Below, one piece after another: positions 10,493-21,303 of a DNA stretch of 64,000 bases (position 1 is the stretch's first letter; every line of letters begins with the position of its first letter). This stretch comes from Sphingomonas sp. H160509. Its GTDB lineage: Bacteria; Pseudomonadota; Alphaproteobacteria; Sphingomonadales; Sphingomonadaceae. The translations under genes and the position numbers were made by a program. The notes under the pieces were generated by a model that saw only the letters and a list, made by a program, of their open reading frames with translations, had not been told where the DNA came from and ran no database searches. Where the stretch lies: the NCBI RefSeq assembly GCF_024124765.2, contig NZ_JAMXSR020000002.1, positions 891,001-955,000 on the forward strand, written 5' to 3'.

Positions 10493-12807
10493 TTACTTAG
10501 CCGGCGCCGCAGCCGCCTCAGGCACCGGCTTGTCCTTCACCGTCCGGTCGAGGAAGTTCAGGATCGTCCCCCAGACATGCTCACTGATCCCCGGCCCCGC
10601 CACGCGGTGCGTATAGCCGGGGTAGAACATCATCTCGAACGGCGTCGCGGTCGCCTGCATCCGCGCGGCCACCTTGGTCGAATTGTCGAGGAACACGTTA
10701 TCGTCCGCCATGCCGTGGATCAGCAGCAACGGATCGACGATCTTGTTGGCCTCCTCGACCGCCGCCGACGTCGCATAGCTCGCCGGGTCCTTCGCCGGAT
10801 CGCCGAGATACCGCTCGGTATAATGCGTGTCGTACAGCTGCCAGTCGGTGACCGGCGCGCGCCGAGACCGCGGCCGCATACACGCCCGGCGTCTTCTCCA
10901 GCATCTTCAGCGACATGTAGCCGCCATAGGACCAGCCATAAGTCGCGATCTTGCTGGGTTCGACGAACGGCAGCGATTTCAGATAGTTCGCACCCGACAG
11001 CTGGTCCTCGACCTCGACCGTGCCCATCGCGTGATAGATCTGGTCCTCGAACGCCTTGCCGCGGTTGTACGAACCGCGATTGTCGATCTTGAAATAGATC
11101 CACCCGCGATCAACCAGATATTGCGGCAGCGCCCCCTGCCAACCGCGCGTGACGACCTGGCCGGTGCCTGGTCCGCCATAATGCTCGAAGAACACCGGGT
11201 ATTTCTTGCCCGGCTCCAGCGGCGGCGTGATCATCTCCCAGTGGAGCGTCATGCCGTTCTTCGCCTTCAGCGTGCCGAACTTGGTCTCCTGATGGCTGGC
11301 GAGATACGGATAATAGGGATGCCCCTCGACCACCGCATTCTCGTTGATCCACGAGAGCCGCTTGCCGGTCGCATCCGCCAGATAGACCTGCGTCGGCTGC
11401 TTGGGATTCGAGCGCGAGATGATGAACCGGCTCGCGGCGGCGTCCATCGTCGCGCTGTTCCACCAGCCGGTTTCGGTCAGCTTGGTGATGACGTTCGGCT
11501 TGGCGACGTCGACCGAATAGAGCTGCTGCTCGAGCACATCGTGCTTGTTGCCGAGGAAGAACAGACGCCCCTTGGTTTCGTCCACGCCGACCAGATCGGT
11601 GACGACCCAGTCGCCCTTGGTCAGCTGCGTCCACTTGCCCGACGCGAACCGGTAGAGTTGGCCGTAACCGCTCCGCTCCGACCGCCAGATCAGGCTCCCG
11701 TCCTTGAGCACGTGATATGCATCCGACAGGTTGAGCCAGCTCTTCACGCCCGACTTCTCGGTGAACAGCACCGTGGACTTGCCCGTCGCCGGATCGACGC
11801 GAAGCATCTCCAGCAGTTTCTGGTCACGGCTCTGGCGCTGGACGAGCAGCATCCGGCCATCCGGCGTCCAGTCTACGCGCGCGAGATAGATATCGGGGTT
11901 GGTGCCGAGATCGACCTTCGCCTGACCCGAGCCATCGGGCTTCATGATGTACAGGTCGACCAGCACGTTGGGCGTACCGGCAGCCGGATAGCGCTGTTCG
12001 TAAACCTTGGTCCCGGTCGCGCCGATCGACGCGCGCGTCGCGGTATGGACCGGCGCCTCGTCGAAACGCTCCACCGCGACATATTGCTCGTCGGGCGACC
12101 ACCAATAGCCCGTGCGGCGATCCATTTCCTCCTGCGCGACGAACTCCGCCTCGCCGAAATGCACGGTGCCGCCGCCGCCCGTCGTCACCAGCGCGCGCGT
12201 CGCCGCCGGCGAGCGGCTGCACGAAGACGTTCTGGTCGCGGACGAACGAGACGAAGCTGCCCATGGGGCTGACCACCGGGTTCAGCTCGCCGCCGGGCGT
12301 GTTGGTCAGCCGCTTCACCTTGCCGTCGAGGCCGGCGAGATACAGGTCGCCGTCGAGGGGCACGAGGATCGATTTGCCATCGGGTGCCCAGTCGTACGCG
12401 ACGATGCCCTTCTGGCCGCCGATCCGCGCCCGCTCGCGCTGCATCTTCTCGGCCTCGGTCAGTTCCGCGCCGCTGCCGACGGTCTTCGAATCGACCAGCA
12501 TTCGCGCTTGGCCCGTCGCGGTATCGACCGCCCAGAGATCGAAGCGCTCCTTCTCGTCGGCGCGGTTGCGCAAGCTCGTCAGCAGCGTGCCGTCGGGCGA
12601 CAGGCGGACCGCTTTCGGCTGCGATCCCGACAGGTCCGGATTGCCGAACACGCGCGCCATCGTCAGGTCGCCGGGCTTGGCGGCTTCGACCGGACGTATC
12701 GGTGCAGGAGCGGGTGCAGCAGGCGCGGCCGGCGGCGTGACCTGATCAGCGGCCATCGCGGCGGTTCCGACCGAAGCAAGTGCAAGCCCGAGCAACCATG
12801 TGCGCAT
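10493..12807 (-). CDS. S9 family prolyl oligopeptidase (DPP-IV type), secreted; frame broken twice
   Basis: About 770 residues after repair. Signal peptide MRTWLLGLALASVGTAAMAA, then a DPP-IV-like beta-propeller (about 40-500; FGEAEFVAQEEMDR is the typical Glu-containing substrate-anchoring helix), then a C-terminal alpha/beta hydrolase domain. The catalytic Ser is in YGWSYGGYMS, the Asp in GMADDNVF and the His in PGYTHRV. It cleaves dipeptides from proline-containing peptides. Two breaks lie in alternating GC tracts, at 12191-12199 and 10854-10863. Each shifts the frame by one, and the frames on both sides continue the same protein. MgtC follows 6 bases later. Confidence 0.9.
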
Positions 12808-13015
12808 CCTGTAGTCTCCGTGGGATCACCCCGCCGGATACCGCCCGACGGACCCGAAAATGTTCGGTCGCGCGTTATCGCGGCGGCATGCTCTGCCGTA
12901 AAGGGCGCATCGTGATGCCGAGCGAACCGAAACGACCCCGACTCGCATCAGCGTCATTTCCCTCCAACACGGCATAATGAACGCTCCGTAAACTCCGTCT
13001 TTACGTCCTTCGTTT

Positions 13016-13751
13016 ATGGCAAGCGGGACATCGTCGCGGATCGAGATTTCCGTGGTGCAGCACGGCCGGGGAATGATGGTTTCGAACGCGGGCATACAGG
13101 ACGGGGAGCCGAGCGAGCGGAGCGCATGGGATGCGTTCGTCGCGCTCGCCGACGCGGACGGCAGCGCAGCGCATCCGCATCATGCGCGCCTGATCGCCGG
13201 CGGTCCGGGCCAGCGCAACCTCTCCGACGCGGTCCACGCGCTGTGCGCGGTCCACGGCGACCATCCCGGCCTAATCGTCGACGTGCTCGCCCGCGCGATC
13301 CAGCCCGAGGCATCGGACTGGCTCGCCGCCGCCGCCAGTGGCTTCGCGGACGAGCGCACCTATCTCGCACACCTCACCGCCGCGGTCGGCCCCCTACCCT
13401 CGACCCCAGGCCAGGCGGAGAGCGAGTCGGCGCTGGTCGGCGAACGTCACGCACTCGAAATGCTCGCCCGTTCGGAGCGTCGTGGATGTGCGACCGGGGC
13501 GGTGGCTGCGCTGCTCCATGACTGGCGCGCGATCCGCCGCGTCCTCGATGTCGCCGCCGAGCGGTTCGGAGTAGCCGTCCCCGCGATCACGCTTCCGTCC
13601 GAGACCGACACCGCCGCGCTCGTCGCGGAACTCGGTGCATCGCCCGGTTGCCAGCGCGCAATCCTGTTCGGCGCGGAGCAACTTTTTTGCACAGCACCGC
13701 GGCCTGTGGTCGCTGCTCGAAGCGCGATCGAGTGCCCGCGGCGACCTCTGA
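13016..13751 (+). CDS. Conserved hypothetical protein next to moxR
   Basis: About 244 residues after repair; function not recognised. No signal peptide or membrane segment. It is mostly helical by composition, with an HALEMLARSERRG block and a RAILFGAEQL block near the end. A T6 run (13683-13688, expected 5) breaks the frame. With one T removed the protein ends in HRGLWSLLEARSSARGDL and stops at 13749-13751. It lies 66 bases upstream of moxR on the same strand. I have seen proteins of this type beside moxR in sphingomonads, so a functional link is possible but unproven. Confidence 0.6.
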
Positions 13752-13817
13752 CCGCTTGCGCTGACCGACGCTTCCCCTCTATCCATACCGGGTATTCAGA
13801 ACCGGACGGGACATCGC

Positions 13818-14702
13818 ATGAAGCGCTTCGAGGGCACCCAGAGCTACGTCGCGACCGACGATTTGAAAGTCGCGGTCAACGCCGCCGTCACGCTGCGCCG
13901 CCCGCTGCTGATCAAGGGCGAGCCCGGCACCGGCAAGACCGTGCTCGCCTACGAGATCGCCAAGGCACTCGGCGCGCCGCTGATCGAGTGGAACATCAAG
14001 TCGACCACCAAGGCGCAGCAGGGCCTGTACGAATATGACGCGGTCGCCCGCCTGCGCGACGGCCAGCTTGGCGACGCGCGCGTCCACGACATCGGCAACT
14101 ATATCCGCAAGGGCAAGCTGTGGGAGGCGTTCACCCAGCCCGCGCCGCCCGTCCTGCTGATCGACGAGATCGACAAGGCCGATATCGAGTTCCCCAACGA
14201 CCTGTTGCAGGAACTCGATCGGATGGAATTCCACGTCTACGAGACCAAGGAAACCGTGCGCGCGGTCGAGCGCCCGATCGTCATCATCACCAGCAACAAC
14301 GAAAAAGAACTGCCCGACGCGTTCCTGCGCCGCTGCTTCTTCCACTACATCAAGTTCCCCGATCGCCAGACAATGCAGGCGATCGTCGACGTCCATTTCC
14401 CCGGCATCCAGAAGATCCTGGTCAGCAAGGCGATGGACCTGTTCTACGACGTCCGCGACGTGCCGGGCCTGAAGAAGAAACCGTCGACCAGCGAGTTGCT
14501 CGACTGGCTGAAGCTGCTGCTCCACGAAGACATGCCGCTCGACATCCTCCAGAACCGCGACCCGACCAAGGCGATCCCGCCGCTCCACGGCGCGCTGCTG
14601 AAGAACGAACAGGACGTCATGCTGTTCGAACGCCTCGCCTTCATGGCGAAGCGCCAGAAGAACCAGGGGGTAAACTCTAGAGGAACCGGCGGCCGTGCAT
14701 GA
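13818..14702 (+). CDS. MoxR-family AAA+ ATPase
   Basis: Chaperone-like AAA+ ATPase of the MoxR/CoxD kind. Walker A is GEPGTGKT (near residue 36), Walker B is VLLIDEIDKAD (near 115), sensor 1 is ITSNNEKELP, and an arginine-rich FLRRCFF follows. MoxR proteins usually work with a VWA-domain partner; the likely partner is the CoxE-type gene at 18213. Read as given, the protein runs to 14702. The GGGGG at 14666-14670 is probably one G too long: with four, the stop TAA at 14671-14673 ends a 284-residue protein (KRQKNQG) and leaves the following hairpin intergenic. Confidence 0.92.
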   Translation: MKRFEGTQSYVATDDLKVAVNAAVTLRRPLLIKGEPGTGKTVLAYEIAKALGAPLIEWNIKSTTKAQQGLYEYDAVARLRDGQLGDARVHDIGNYIRKGKLWEAFTQPAPPVLLIDEIDKADIEFPNDLLQELDRMEFHVYETKETVRAVERPIVIITSNNEKELPDAFLRRCFFHYIKFPDRQTMQAIVDVHFPGIQKILVSKAMDLFYDVRDVPGLKKKPSTSELLDWLKLLLHEDMPLDILQNRDPTKAIPPLHGALLKNEQDVMLFERLAFMAKRQKNQGVNSRGTGGRA

Positions 14703-14717
14703 GCACCGCCGCCGGTC
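14684..14717. terminator. Bidirectional hairpin terminator
   Basis: Arms ACCGGCGGC..GTGC and GCAC..GCCGCCGGT pair around ATGA, between the convergent moxR and the small gene at 14732. No strong T run follows. It lies inside the moxR reading frame unless the moxR stop is moved to 14673. Confidence 0.55.
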
Positions 14718-14731
14718 CGATATTTCGAGCG

Positions 14732-15157
14732 TTACGTGACGTTCGGACCCGTCGGGATATAGTCCAGCGCCAGATGCGGCAGCGAGATCGGGCTGCGGAA
14801 GTTGAAGCGGTTCACCGTCGCCGGATCGGGGATGTGCAGCTTCTTGCCAAGCGTCACGAAATACCAGGCGGGTGACGCTCCGCTGATCGCGATGAACGAG
14901 CCCGCGGCGAGCGCCAGTCCCTTCGGCATGTTGTCGACGATATAGTCGCTGTTGATGATTCCGCTCCAGTCCTTGAAAAGGCTGTTGAAGGTAGCGGGAT
15001 CGGGAATCCAGTGAAGCTCGCCCCACATGACCAGATAGATCGCACTCGTCGTGTGCGCCGCGACGCGGAGCCCGTCATACTGCTTCCAGTTCACGGCACT
15101 GGTGAGCAACGCTTCTGCCGCAACTGCATCGATTGTATCGCTGATATCGACCGACAT
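14732..15157 (-). CDS. Small protein with two IPDPAT motifs, function unknown
   Basis: 141 residues from an ATG at 15157 preceded by AAGGA; a longer GTG start is possible. Not recognised. It has two copies of a motif: LHWIPDPATFNSLF (residues about 50-63) and LHIPDPATVNRFNF (about 108-121). Each is preceded by an aromatic-rich strand (AIYLVMWGE, AWYFVTLGK). A small Ala/Gly-rich segment sits between them. There is no signal peptide. The repeated aromatic plus IPDP pattern suggests two copies of a small binding module. The gene is convergent with moxR and its surroundings are less GC-rich than the rest of the window. Confidence 0.6.
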   Translation of the reverse strand: MSVDISDTIDAVAAEALLTSAVNWKQYDGLRVAAHTTSAIYLVMWGELHWIPDPATFNSLFKDWSGIINSDYIVDNMPKGLALAAGSFIAISGASPAWYFVTLGKKLHIPDPATVNRFNFRSPISLPHLALDYIPTGPNVT

Positions 15158-15521
15158 GATCACAATCCTTTTATGGTGAAACGGTGATCACTCAGTCGGA
15201 CAAGCGAAGTATTCCGATCGGGGAACCACGTAGTCTCTTTGAACGCAAATCCCGGGATCGGTCCGTCGATACGCGACCACTTCGGAGTTATTGCACGACG
15301 CCGCAGTTTTCGTGGGCCGTGTTCGAGAACTATACGTATTTGAATCAACAGGATCGACGTCACCGGCCGTTCAGCTATTCGGCGCCATTGTGACCGCAAT
15401 TCGTCGAGACGGTCACGGCGATTGGCGAGCCGATCGCGGCGAAGTCCGACGGAATAGATATTGATGCACATTAACCATCTGCGGCAACAATAATGCCATA
15501 CCTGTCCGGCAAGGTGACGGC
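15158..15521. other. Intergenic region without recognised gene
   Basis: About 360 bases between divergent genes (the small unknown protein and the CHAP protein). Base composition is less GC-rich than the flanks. It presumably holds both promoters. I see no convincing hairpin, repeat or RNA gene. Confidence 0.5.
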
Positions 15522-16089
15522 ATGAGATTGTATGCTTTCCGTCGTTGGGCGCCGGCACTGCTGGCAATCGGCATGGCCGCCCCCCGCATCCGCCTCTCTG
15601 CTCGACTATGTCGGCCAGTGCGTCCCCTTCGCGCGCGCCGCGTCGGGCATCCAGATCTACGGCAACGCCTGGACCTGGTGGGAGCAGGCCGACGGCAAGT
15701 ACGAACGCACGCACAAGCCCAAGGAAGGCGCGGTCATCGTCTTCGCCAAGACCCCGCGCCTGCCGTTCGGCCACGTCGCGGTCGTCAGCCGGGTGGTCGA
15801 GAAGCGCGTCGTCATGCTCACCCACGCCAACTGGTCACGCCAGAACGGTGAGCGCGGCCATGCCGAGCAGGACGTCACGCTGTTCGACGTCTCGCGCAAC
15901 AACGACTGGAGCGACGTGAAGGTCTGGTACAAGGACGTCGATGGCCTCGGCGGCGGGGTGTATCCAGTGTACGGCTTCATCTATGGCCACGCGCATGCGG
16001 CTGCCGAACTGACGAGCCGGAACCCTGATTATGTCGGCGCGCTGATCGATGCGTATGTGCCCGTAAGCGGCGAACCGATCGCCCGCTGA
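15522..16089 (+). CDS. Secreted CHAP-domain protein; frame broken in signal peptide
   Basis: About 188 residues after repair. The N-terminal signal peptide (MRLYAFRRWAPALLAIGMAA) is followed by the CHAP/NlpC-type domain. The likely catalytic Cys is in YVGQCVPFAR and the His in FGHVAVVSRV. CHAP domains cleave peptidoglycan cross-bridges or amides, so a wall-remodelling or secreted amidase role is likely. A C6 run at 15580-15585 (expected 5) shifts the frame exactly at the signal-peptide end; with five the cleavage region reads AAPASAS. The C-terminus (about 150-188) has no recognised domain. Confidence 0.85.
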
Positions 16090-16093
16090 CTTC

Positions 16094-16207
16094 GCCCCCT
16101 CCCCTGAAAGGGAGGGGTCGGGGGTGGGTCGGCTTCCGCACATCCGAACGGGAGTGGCTCAAGCTGGCCTACCCACCCCCAAGCCCCCTCCCTTCCAGGG
16201 GGGGGAG
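16094..16207. repeat. Palindromic intergenic element, family B-like
   Basis: Begins CCCCCTCCCCTGAAAGGGAGGGG (hairpin, 16094-16117) and ends with CCCCCTCCCTTCCAGGGGGGGG. The inner parts GGGTGGGTCGG and GGCCTACCCACCC also pair. It sits just after the CHAP gene stop, so it may terminate it. Confidence 0.7.
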
Positions 16208-16296
16208 CCAGAAGACCCGCACGCTTCAATACTAAGCATTGCCGCCACCCTCGAAACCGTGCCACCACCGTAGCCGAAAAGACGGTGAGGATAACA

Positions 16297-18200
16297 ATGC
16301 GGTTCAAGGCTCTTACGACGATCACCCTTGCGCTGCTCACAACGTCCGCGCTGGCGCAGAAGGAAAAGTCCCCGCCGCCCGGTGGCGACATCCCCGCCAA
16401 GTTCGTCCCCGCCAACGCCAGCTTCGACTTCGACCGCCGCGAGGTTGACATCCCGATGCGCGACGGTGTCACGCTCCACGCGGTCATCGTCCAGCGCAAG
16501 GGCGTCACCGACGCGCCGATCCTGCTCCAGCGCACCCCCCTACAACGCCGAGAGCGTCGCCAGCCGATCGTCCAGCCCGAGCGGCGCGATGAACTTGCGC
16601 GCATCCGACGCGATGTTCTTCGATGCCGGCTACATCCGCGTGTTCGAAGACGTCCGCGGCAAGAACGGCTCGAACGGCGCGTACATCAACGAACGCCCGC
16701 TGATCGGCCCGCTCAACAGGACCAAGGTCGACCACTCCACCGACGCGTACGACACGATCGACTGGCTCGTGAAGAACCTCGAAAACAGCAACGGCCGCGT
16801 CGGCATCATGGGTGGCAGCTACGACGGCATGATGGCCGCGATGGCGCTCGTGAACCCGCACCCCGCGCTGAAGGCCGCCGTCCCGATGAACCCGGTGATC
16901 AACACCTGGAAGGGCGACGACGACTTCCACGGCGGCGCGTTCCGCCAGATCGGCTACGACTATTACTACACGCAGGACGCCGCTAAGGGCGAAGCCGGCG
17001 ACCTGTGGCGCGACGCGTACGACGATTACGACACGTTCCTGCGCGCCGGGTCCGCCAGCGCGTTCGTGAAGAGTCGCGGGCTAGAGCAGTTGCCGTTCGT
17101 CAACCGCCTCCACGATCACCCGACCTACGATGCGTTCTGGCAAGGCCAGGCACTCGAGACGATCCTGCCCAAGCAACCACAGACCGTGCAGACGCTCTGG
17201 GTCGCCAGCCAATGGGACCAGGAGGACATCTACGGCGCGGTCGCGGCGTATGAGGCCGTGTCGAAGGTCGACCCCAACCACGTCAACCACCTCGCGCTGG
17301 GCCCCTGGGCGCATGGCGGCGCGAACGGCGACGGCTCGACGCTCGGCGCGATCCGCTTCGATTCCGACACCGCGCTCTGGTTCCGCAAGAACGTGCTGCT
17401 GCCGTTCCTGAACGGCGCGCTGAAGACCGGCGGTAGCCCCGCACCGCTCGCCCCCCGTCACCGCGTTCCAGACCGGCACCAATCAGTGGCAGACCCTAGC
17501 CGGCTGGCCGAACGCGTCCGCTACGCAGAAACTCTATTTCCAGCCCGCCAGCGGCCTCGGCACCACCGCCCCCGCGCAGGACGGCCACGACGACTATATC
17601 TCCGACCCCGCGAAGCCGATCCCCTACCGCCTCCGCCCGATCCGCCCGACCTACGCGACCGGCTCGACGTGGCGGCAATGGCTGGTCGACGATCAGCGCC
17701 CCTTCTCCGATCGCACCGACGTCCTGACCTACCAGACGCCGCCGCTGACCAGCCCGGTCGCGATCGCCGGCGCGCCCGTCGCCGACCTGATCGCCAGCAC
17801 CACCGGCACCGATGGCGATTTCGTAGTGAAGCTGATCGACGTCTACCCCGCCGAATATTCCGACAAGCCCGAGATGGGCGGCTACCAACTCGCCGTCTCG
17901 ATGGACATTTTGCGCGGCCGCTACCGAGATAGCTTCGAGAAGCCGGCCCCGATCGTCGCTGGCCAGCCGACGCATTTCCGCGTCGTGCTACCCAACGCCA
18001 GCCACGTCTTCCTCCCCGGCCACCGCATCATGGTCCAGGTCCAGTCGAGCTGGTTCCCGCTCTACGACCGCAACCCGCAGACCTATGTCCCCAACATCTT
18101 CGACGCGAAGCCCGCCGACTACCGCAAGGCCACGATCAGCGTCTTCCACTCGACCGCGCAGCCCAGCGCGATCGAACTGCCGATCGCGGCTACCAAGTGA
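16297..18200 (+). CDS. CocE/NonD S15 hydrolase, alpha-amino acid ester hydrolase type; frame broken twice
   Basis: About 633 residues after repair. ATG at 16297 is preceded by GGTGAGG. A signal peptide (MRFKALTTITLALLTTSALA) is followed by the X-Pro dipeptidyl-peptidase (S15) fold: EVDIPMRDGVTLHAV, then catalytic Ser in GGSYDGMM, and a His in the C-terminal half of the catalytic domain (GPWAHGG). A C-terminal jelly-roll domain (about 420-633) contains the GRYRDSFEKPAP block typical of alpha-amino acid ester hydrolases. That family can hydrolyse or synthesise beta-lactams with alpha-amino side chains, but the native substrate is unknown. Breaks: C6 at 16535-16540 and C6 at 17451-17456, each expected 5. 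Confidence 0.88.
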
Positions 18201-18212
18201 GGACGTGAGCCC

Positions 18213-19392
18213 ATGTTCCTGAACTTCCTCGACGAACTCCGCAGCGCCGGCATCCCCGCCAGCCTCAAGGAGCACCTCATCCTGCTCGAGGCGCTCGACG
18301 CCGAGGTGATCGAGCGGACGCCGGAGGATTTCTACTATTTGTCCCGCGCGGTGTACGTGAAGGACGAGGGGCTGCTCGACAAGTTCGACCAGGTCTTCGC
18401 CAAGGTCTTCCGCGGCCTCGCCACCAGCTACGGCACGCCCGCCGGCGACGTCCCCGAGGACTGGCTGAAGGCGGTCGCCGAGAAATTCCTGACCCCCCGA
18501 GGAGATGGCCGCGATCAAGTCGCTCGGCTCGTGGGACGAGATCATGGAGACTCTCAAGAAACGCCTGGAGGAGCAGAAGGAACGCCACCAGGGCGGCAAC
18601 AAATGGGTCGGCACCGGCGGCACGAGCCCGTATGGCAATGGCGGCTACAACCCCGAAGGCGTCCGCATCGGCGGCGAAAGCACGCACAAGCGCGCGCTGA
18701 AAGTCTGGGACCAGCGCGAGTTCCGCAACCTCGACAACACCAAGGAACTCGGCACCCGCAACATCAAGGTCGCGCTCCGCCGCCTCCGCCGCTTCGCCCG
18801 CGACGGCGCTGCCGACGAACTCGACATCGACGGCACGATCGCCGGCACCGCGCGCCAGGGCTATCTCGATATCGTCATGCGCGCCGAGCGTCGCAATGCG
18901 GTAAAACTGCTGCTGTTCCTCGACGTCGGCGGCTCGATGGACCCGTTCGTCAAGCTCTGCGAGGAACTGTTCTCGGCCGCGACCACCGAGTTCAAGAACC
19001 TCGAATTCTTCTACTTCCACAATTGCCCGTACGAAGGCGTGTGGAAGGACAACACGCGGCGCTTCGCCGAGCGCACGCCGATGTGGGACTTGCTCCACAA
19101 ATACGGCCACGACTACAAGCTGATCTTCGTCGGCGACGCGTCGATGAGCCCGTACGAGATCACCCACCCCGGCGGCTCGGTCGAGCATTTCAACGAGGAG
19201 CCGGGCGCGGTGTGGATGCAGCGGCTGACGAATACCTACCCGGCGGCGGCGTGGCTCAACCCGGTGCCCGAGGCGCAATGGGGCTATTCGCAGTCGGTGC
19301 GGATCATCCGCGAGCTGATGACCGACCGGATGTACCCGCTGAGCCTCGCCGGGCTCGACGATGCGATGCGCGAGCTGACACGCAAACGGTGA
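18213..19392 (+). CDS. VWA-domain protein, CoxE type; frame broken once
   Basis: About 392 residues after repair. The N-terminal part is the CoxE-like region (residues 1-200). The C-terminal VWA domain has the metal-site start LLFLDVGGSMDPF (DxGGS) and a later conserved GDASMSPYEI. CoxE proteins act with a MoxR-type ATPase in assembling or maturing protein complexes. A C6 run at 18493-18498 (expected 5) shifts the frame: with five the sequence reads KFLTPEEMAAIKSLGSWDE. The gene is 12 bases after the S15 hydrolase and 3.5 kb after moxR, with which such genes are usually adjacent. Confidence 0.9.
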
Positions 19393-19481
19393 CTTCGGCA
19401 CGGTAAGCCGCTGACCGTAACGGAACCGTCACGGACGCGATCGGTTTATCGGGCATCATCCCTTACCGAAGGACAAGCCCT

Positions 19482-19808
19482 ATGTCGTCGATCCCCAACT
19501 CCGCCATGCCGCACGCCAAGGTCCATCACGACGACGACCACAAGCCGAAGCCCGACGCGAAGAAGACTGCGGCGACCAGCGATTGGGTCGAGGACGCGAC
19601 CGACGCGGCAAAGGCTGGCCTCGCGACGGCAACGGATGCGGTGAAGTCGCACCCGAAGACCGCGATCGCGGTTGGTGCGACGGTGATCGCGGGTATTGCA
19701 GCAGCGATCGCAGCGCCTGCGTTGCGCGCGAAGGATGCGGCGGACAAGAAGGCACCCCCGAAGAAGCCCGATCCGAAGAAGCCGGCCAAGGCGAAGAAGC
19801 CGCACTGA
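19482..19808 (+). CDS. Small Lys/Ala/Pro-rich protein with one membrane segment (ElaB/YqjD-like)
   Basis: 108 residues. A charged N-terminus (HHDDDHKPKPDAKK) leads to a helical region (DWVEDATDAAKAGLATATD) and a hydrophobic segment (IAVGATVIAGIAAAIAAPAL, about 63-82). The tail is rich in Lys-Pro. The SHPKTAIAVGATVIAG block resembles the C-terminal anchor of ElaB/YqjD (DUF883) proteins, which tether ribosomes to the membrane in E. coli, but the match is short. GAAGGA precedes the start. Confidence 0.6.
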   Translation: MSSIPNSAMPHAKVHHDDDHKPKPDAKKTAATSDWVEDATDAAKAGLATATDAVKSHPKTAIAVGATVIAGIAAAIAAPALRAKDAADKKAPPKKPDPKKPAKAKKPH

Positions 19809-19845
19809 TACGTTAATACGAGAATACGGGGCTGCCGCCCACCCC

Positions 19846-20040
19846 ACCCTGCACCACCCCGGCGAAGGCCGGGGCCCAGTTGGAAAGGTCGCAGTGGTGA
19901 GTTGCAGCCTCAGTTAGCAACGTCCCCCAACTGGGCCCCGGCCGCCGCCGGGGTGGAGATCCAACACTGGACGGCTTGCACTTCCTTGTTCTCCCGCGAA
20001 GGCGGGAGCCCAGACTGGGCTCCCGCCTTCGCGGGAGAAC
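19846..20040. repeat. Palindromic intergenic elements, family A (three units)
   Basis: Two inverted CCCCGG-type palindromes (about 19850-19885 and 19925-19956) separated by a short spacer, then a near-perfect 53-base palindrome (19988-20040, GTTCTCCCGCGAAGGCGGGA and partner). The layout closely matches 9528-9735. It occupies the gap between the convergent genes at 19482 and 20066. Confidence 0.8.
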
Positions 20041-20065
20041 AGGCGTTTCCGCACTGGCCGGCAAA

Positions 20066-21209
20066 CTAAACCCGATCCACAACCCCACCAGCCATCGCCA
20101 CCGGAACCCCAGTCGTCCCCGGAAAACTGATCGCCAGCCCCTTCAACGTCCGAACCGCCATATACGCGAACCCCTCGGCCTCCAGCGCATCGCCGTTCCA
20201 CCCGAGCACATCGGTAGGCTCCACCACCAACCCGGTCCGCTCGGCAATCATCGCCAGCATCGTCGGATTATGCCGACCACCCCCCGCCACCAGCAACCGA
20301 ACCGGCCGACCCGGCAAATGCCGCAAGGCCTCCGCCACCGTCGCCGCCGTAAACGCGGTCAAAGTCGCCGCCCCATCAGCCGCCGACAGCCCCCGCGCCG
20401 GCTGGATCGTAAAGTCATTCCGATCCAGAGACTTAGGCGGAGGCGCATCGAAAAACGGATGATCGAGCATCGCCGTCAACACAGTCTCATCCACCCGCCC
20501 AGACGCCGCCAACGCCCCCCGGCATCATACCGGGCACCCGTCTCCGCCTCGACCCAGCTATCGATCAATCCATTCGCCGGCCCGGTATCGAACGCTACCA
20601 GCCCATCGCGGTCCGTCATCTGCGCCCGCTCCGGCGACATCTCGCGCAGAATCGTGCATGTCCCGCCCACCGGGAATGAAGGTGATGTTCCCCACCCCAC
20701 CAAGGTTCAGCACCGCAACCGGCCCCTCGAGCCCCGCCGCCAATGCCGCATGATACACCGGCAGCAACGGCGCGCCCTGCCCACCAGCCGCGACATCAGC
20801 AGACCGAAAGTCCGACACCGTCGTGATCCCGGTCGCCCGCGCCACCGCCGCCCCGTCGCCGATCTGCCAAGTCCAGCGCCGATCCGGCCGATGCGCGATC
20901 GTCTGCCCGTGAAAGCCGATCACATCGACCTCCGCCGCCGCAACCCCCGCATCCGCCAGCAACTTGTGCACCGCAAACACGTGCGCCCGCGTGATCAGCT
21001 CCCCCCGCCGCGACTACCGGCGGACTGGCACGCGGCCGCTCGAACGTCAGCGCCATCCGCGTCGCCTCCGCCAGCTGCGCCCGCGCCGCATCCGAATACG
21101 GTTCGCCACGAAACGCGATCGGCCGCACGAACGCCTCGCCGTCGGTCTCGATCAACGCGGCATCGATCCCGTCGAGCGACGTCCCCGACATCAGTCCAAT
21201 CGCCAGCAT
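20066..21209 (-). CDS. anmK: Anhydro-N-acetylmuramic acid kinase; frame broken three times
   Basis: About 380 residues after repair. Phosphorylates and opens 1,6-anhydroMurNAc to MurNAc-6-phosphate during peptidoglycan recycling. The start at 21209 is preceded by GGAAGG. Motifs: IGLMSGTSLDGID (N-terminal phosphate loop), DVIGFHGQTIAHRP, LNLGGVGNIT, FDTGPANGLID, and VAGGGRHNPTM near the C-terminus. Breaks: extra base in the C6 run at 21001-21006; one extra base somewhere in 20610-20690; one base missing in the C6 run at 20515-20520 (expected 7, giving DAGGALAA). The region around 20610-20690 is also longer than usual between the GGVGNIT and FDTGP motifs. Confidence 0.92.
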
Positions 21210-21303
21210 ATCGGTTCCTTCCCGCGCAATCCGCCCATCCATGGCCGAAGCAAATTCGCCCGCCTAGAAAAAACCGAACTTTGCGCCTATGTGCGCGGGC
21301 TTC

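Noticed and set aside
16297..18200. Widespread gene decay or programmed frameshifting
   Set aside because: Breaks fall in essential genes at simple runs and have no shared slippery site, stimulatory stem or in-frame stop design. Intact genes lie between broken ones without any pattern. Read or assembly error is simpler.
14732..18212. Genomic island or prophage
   Set aside because: No integrase, transposase, tRNA or attachment repeats flank the extra genes between moxR and coxE.
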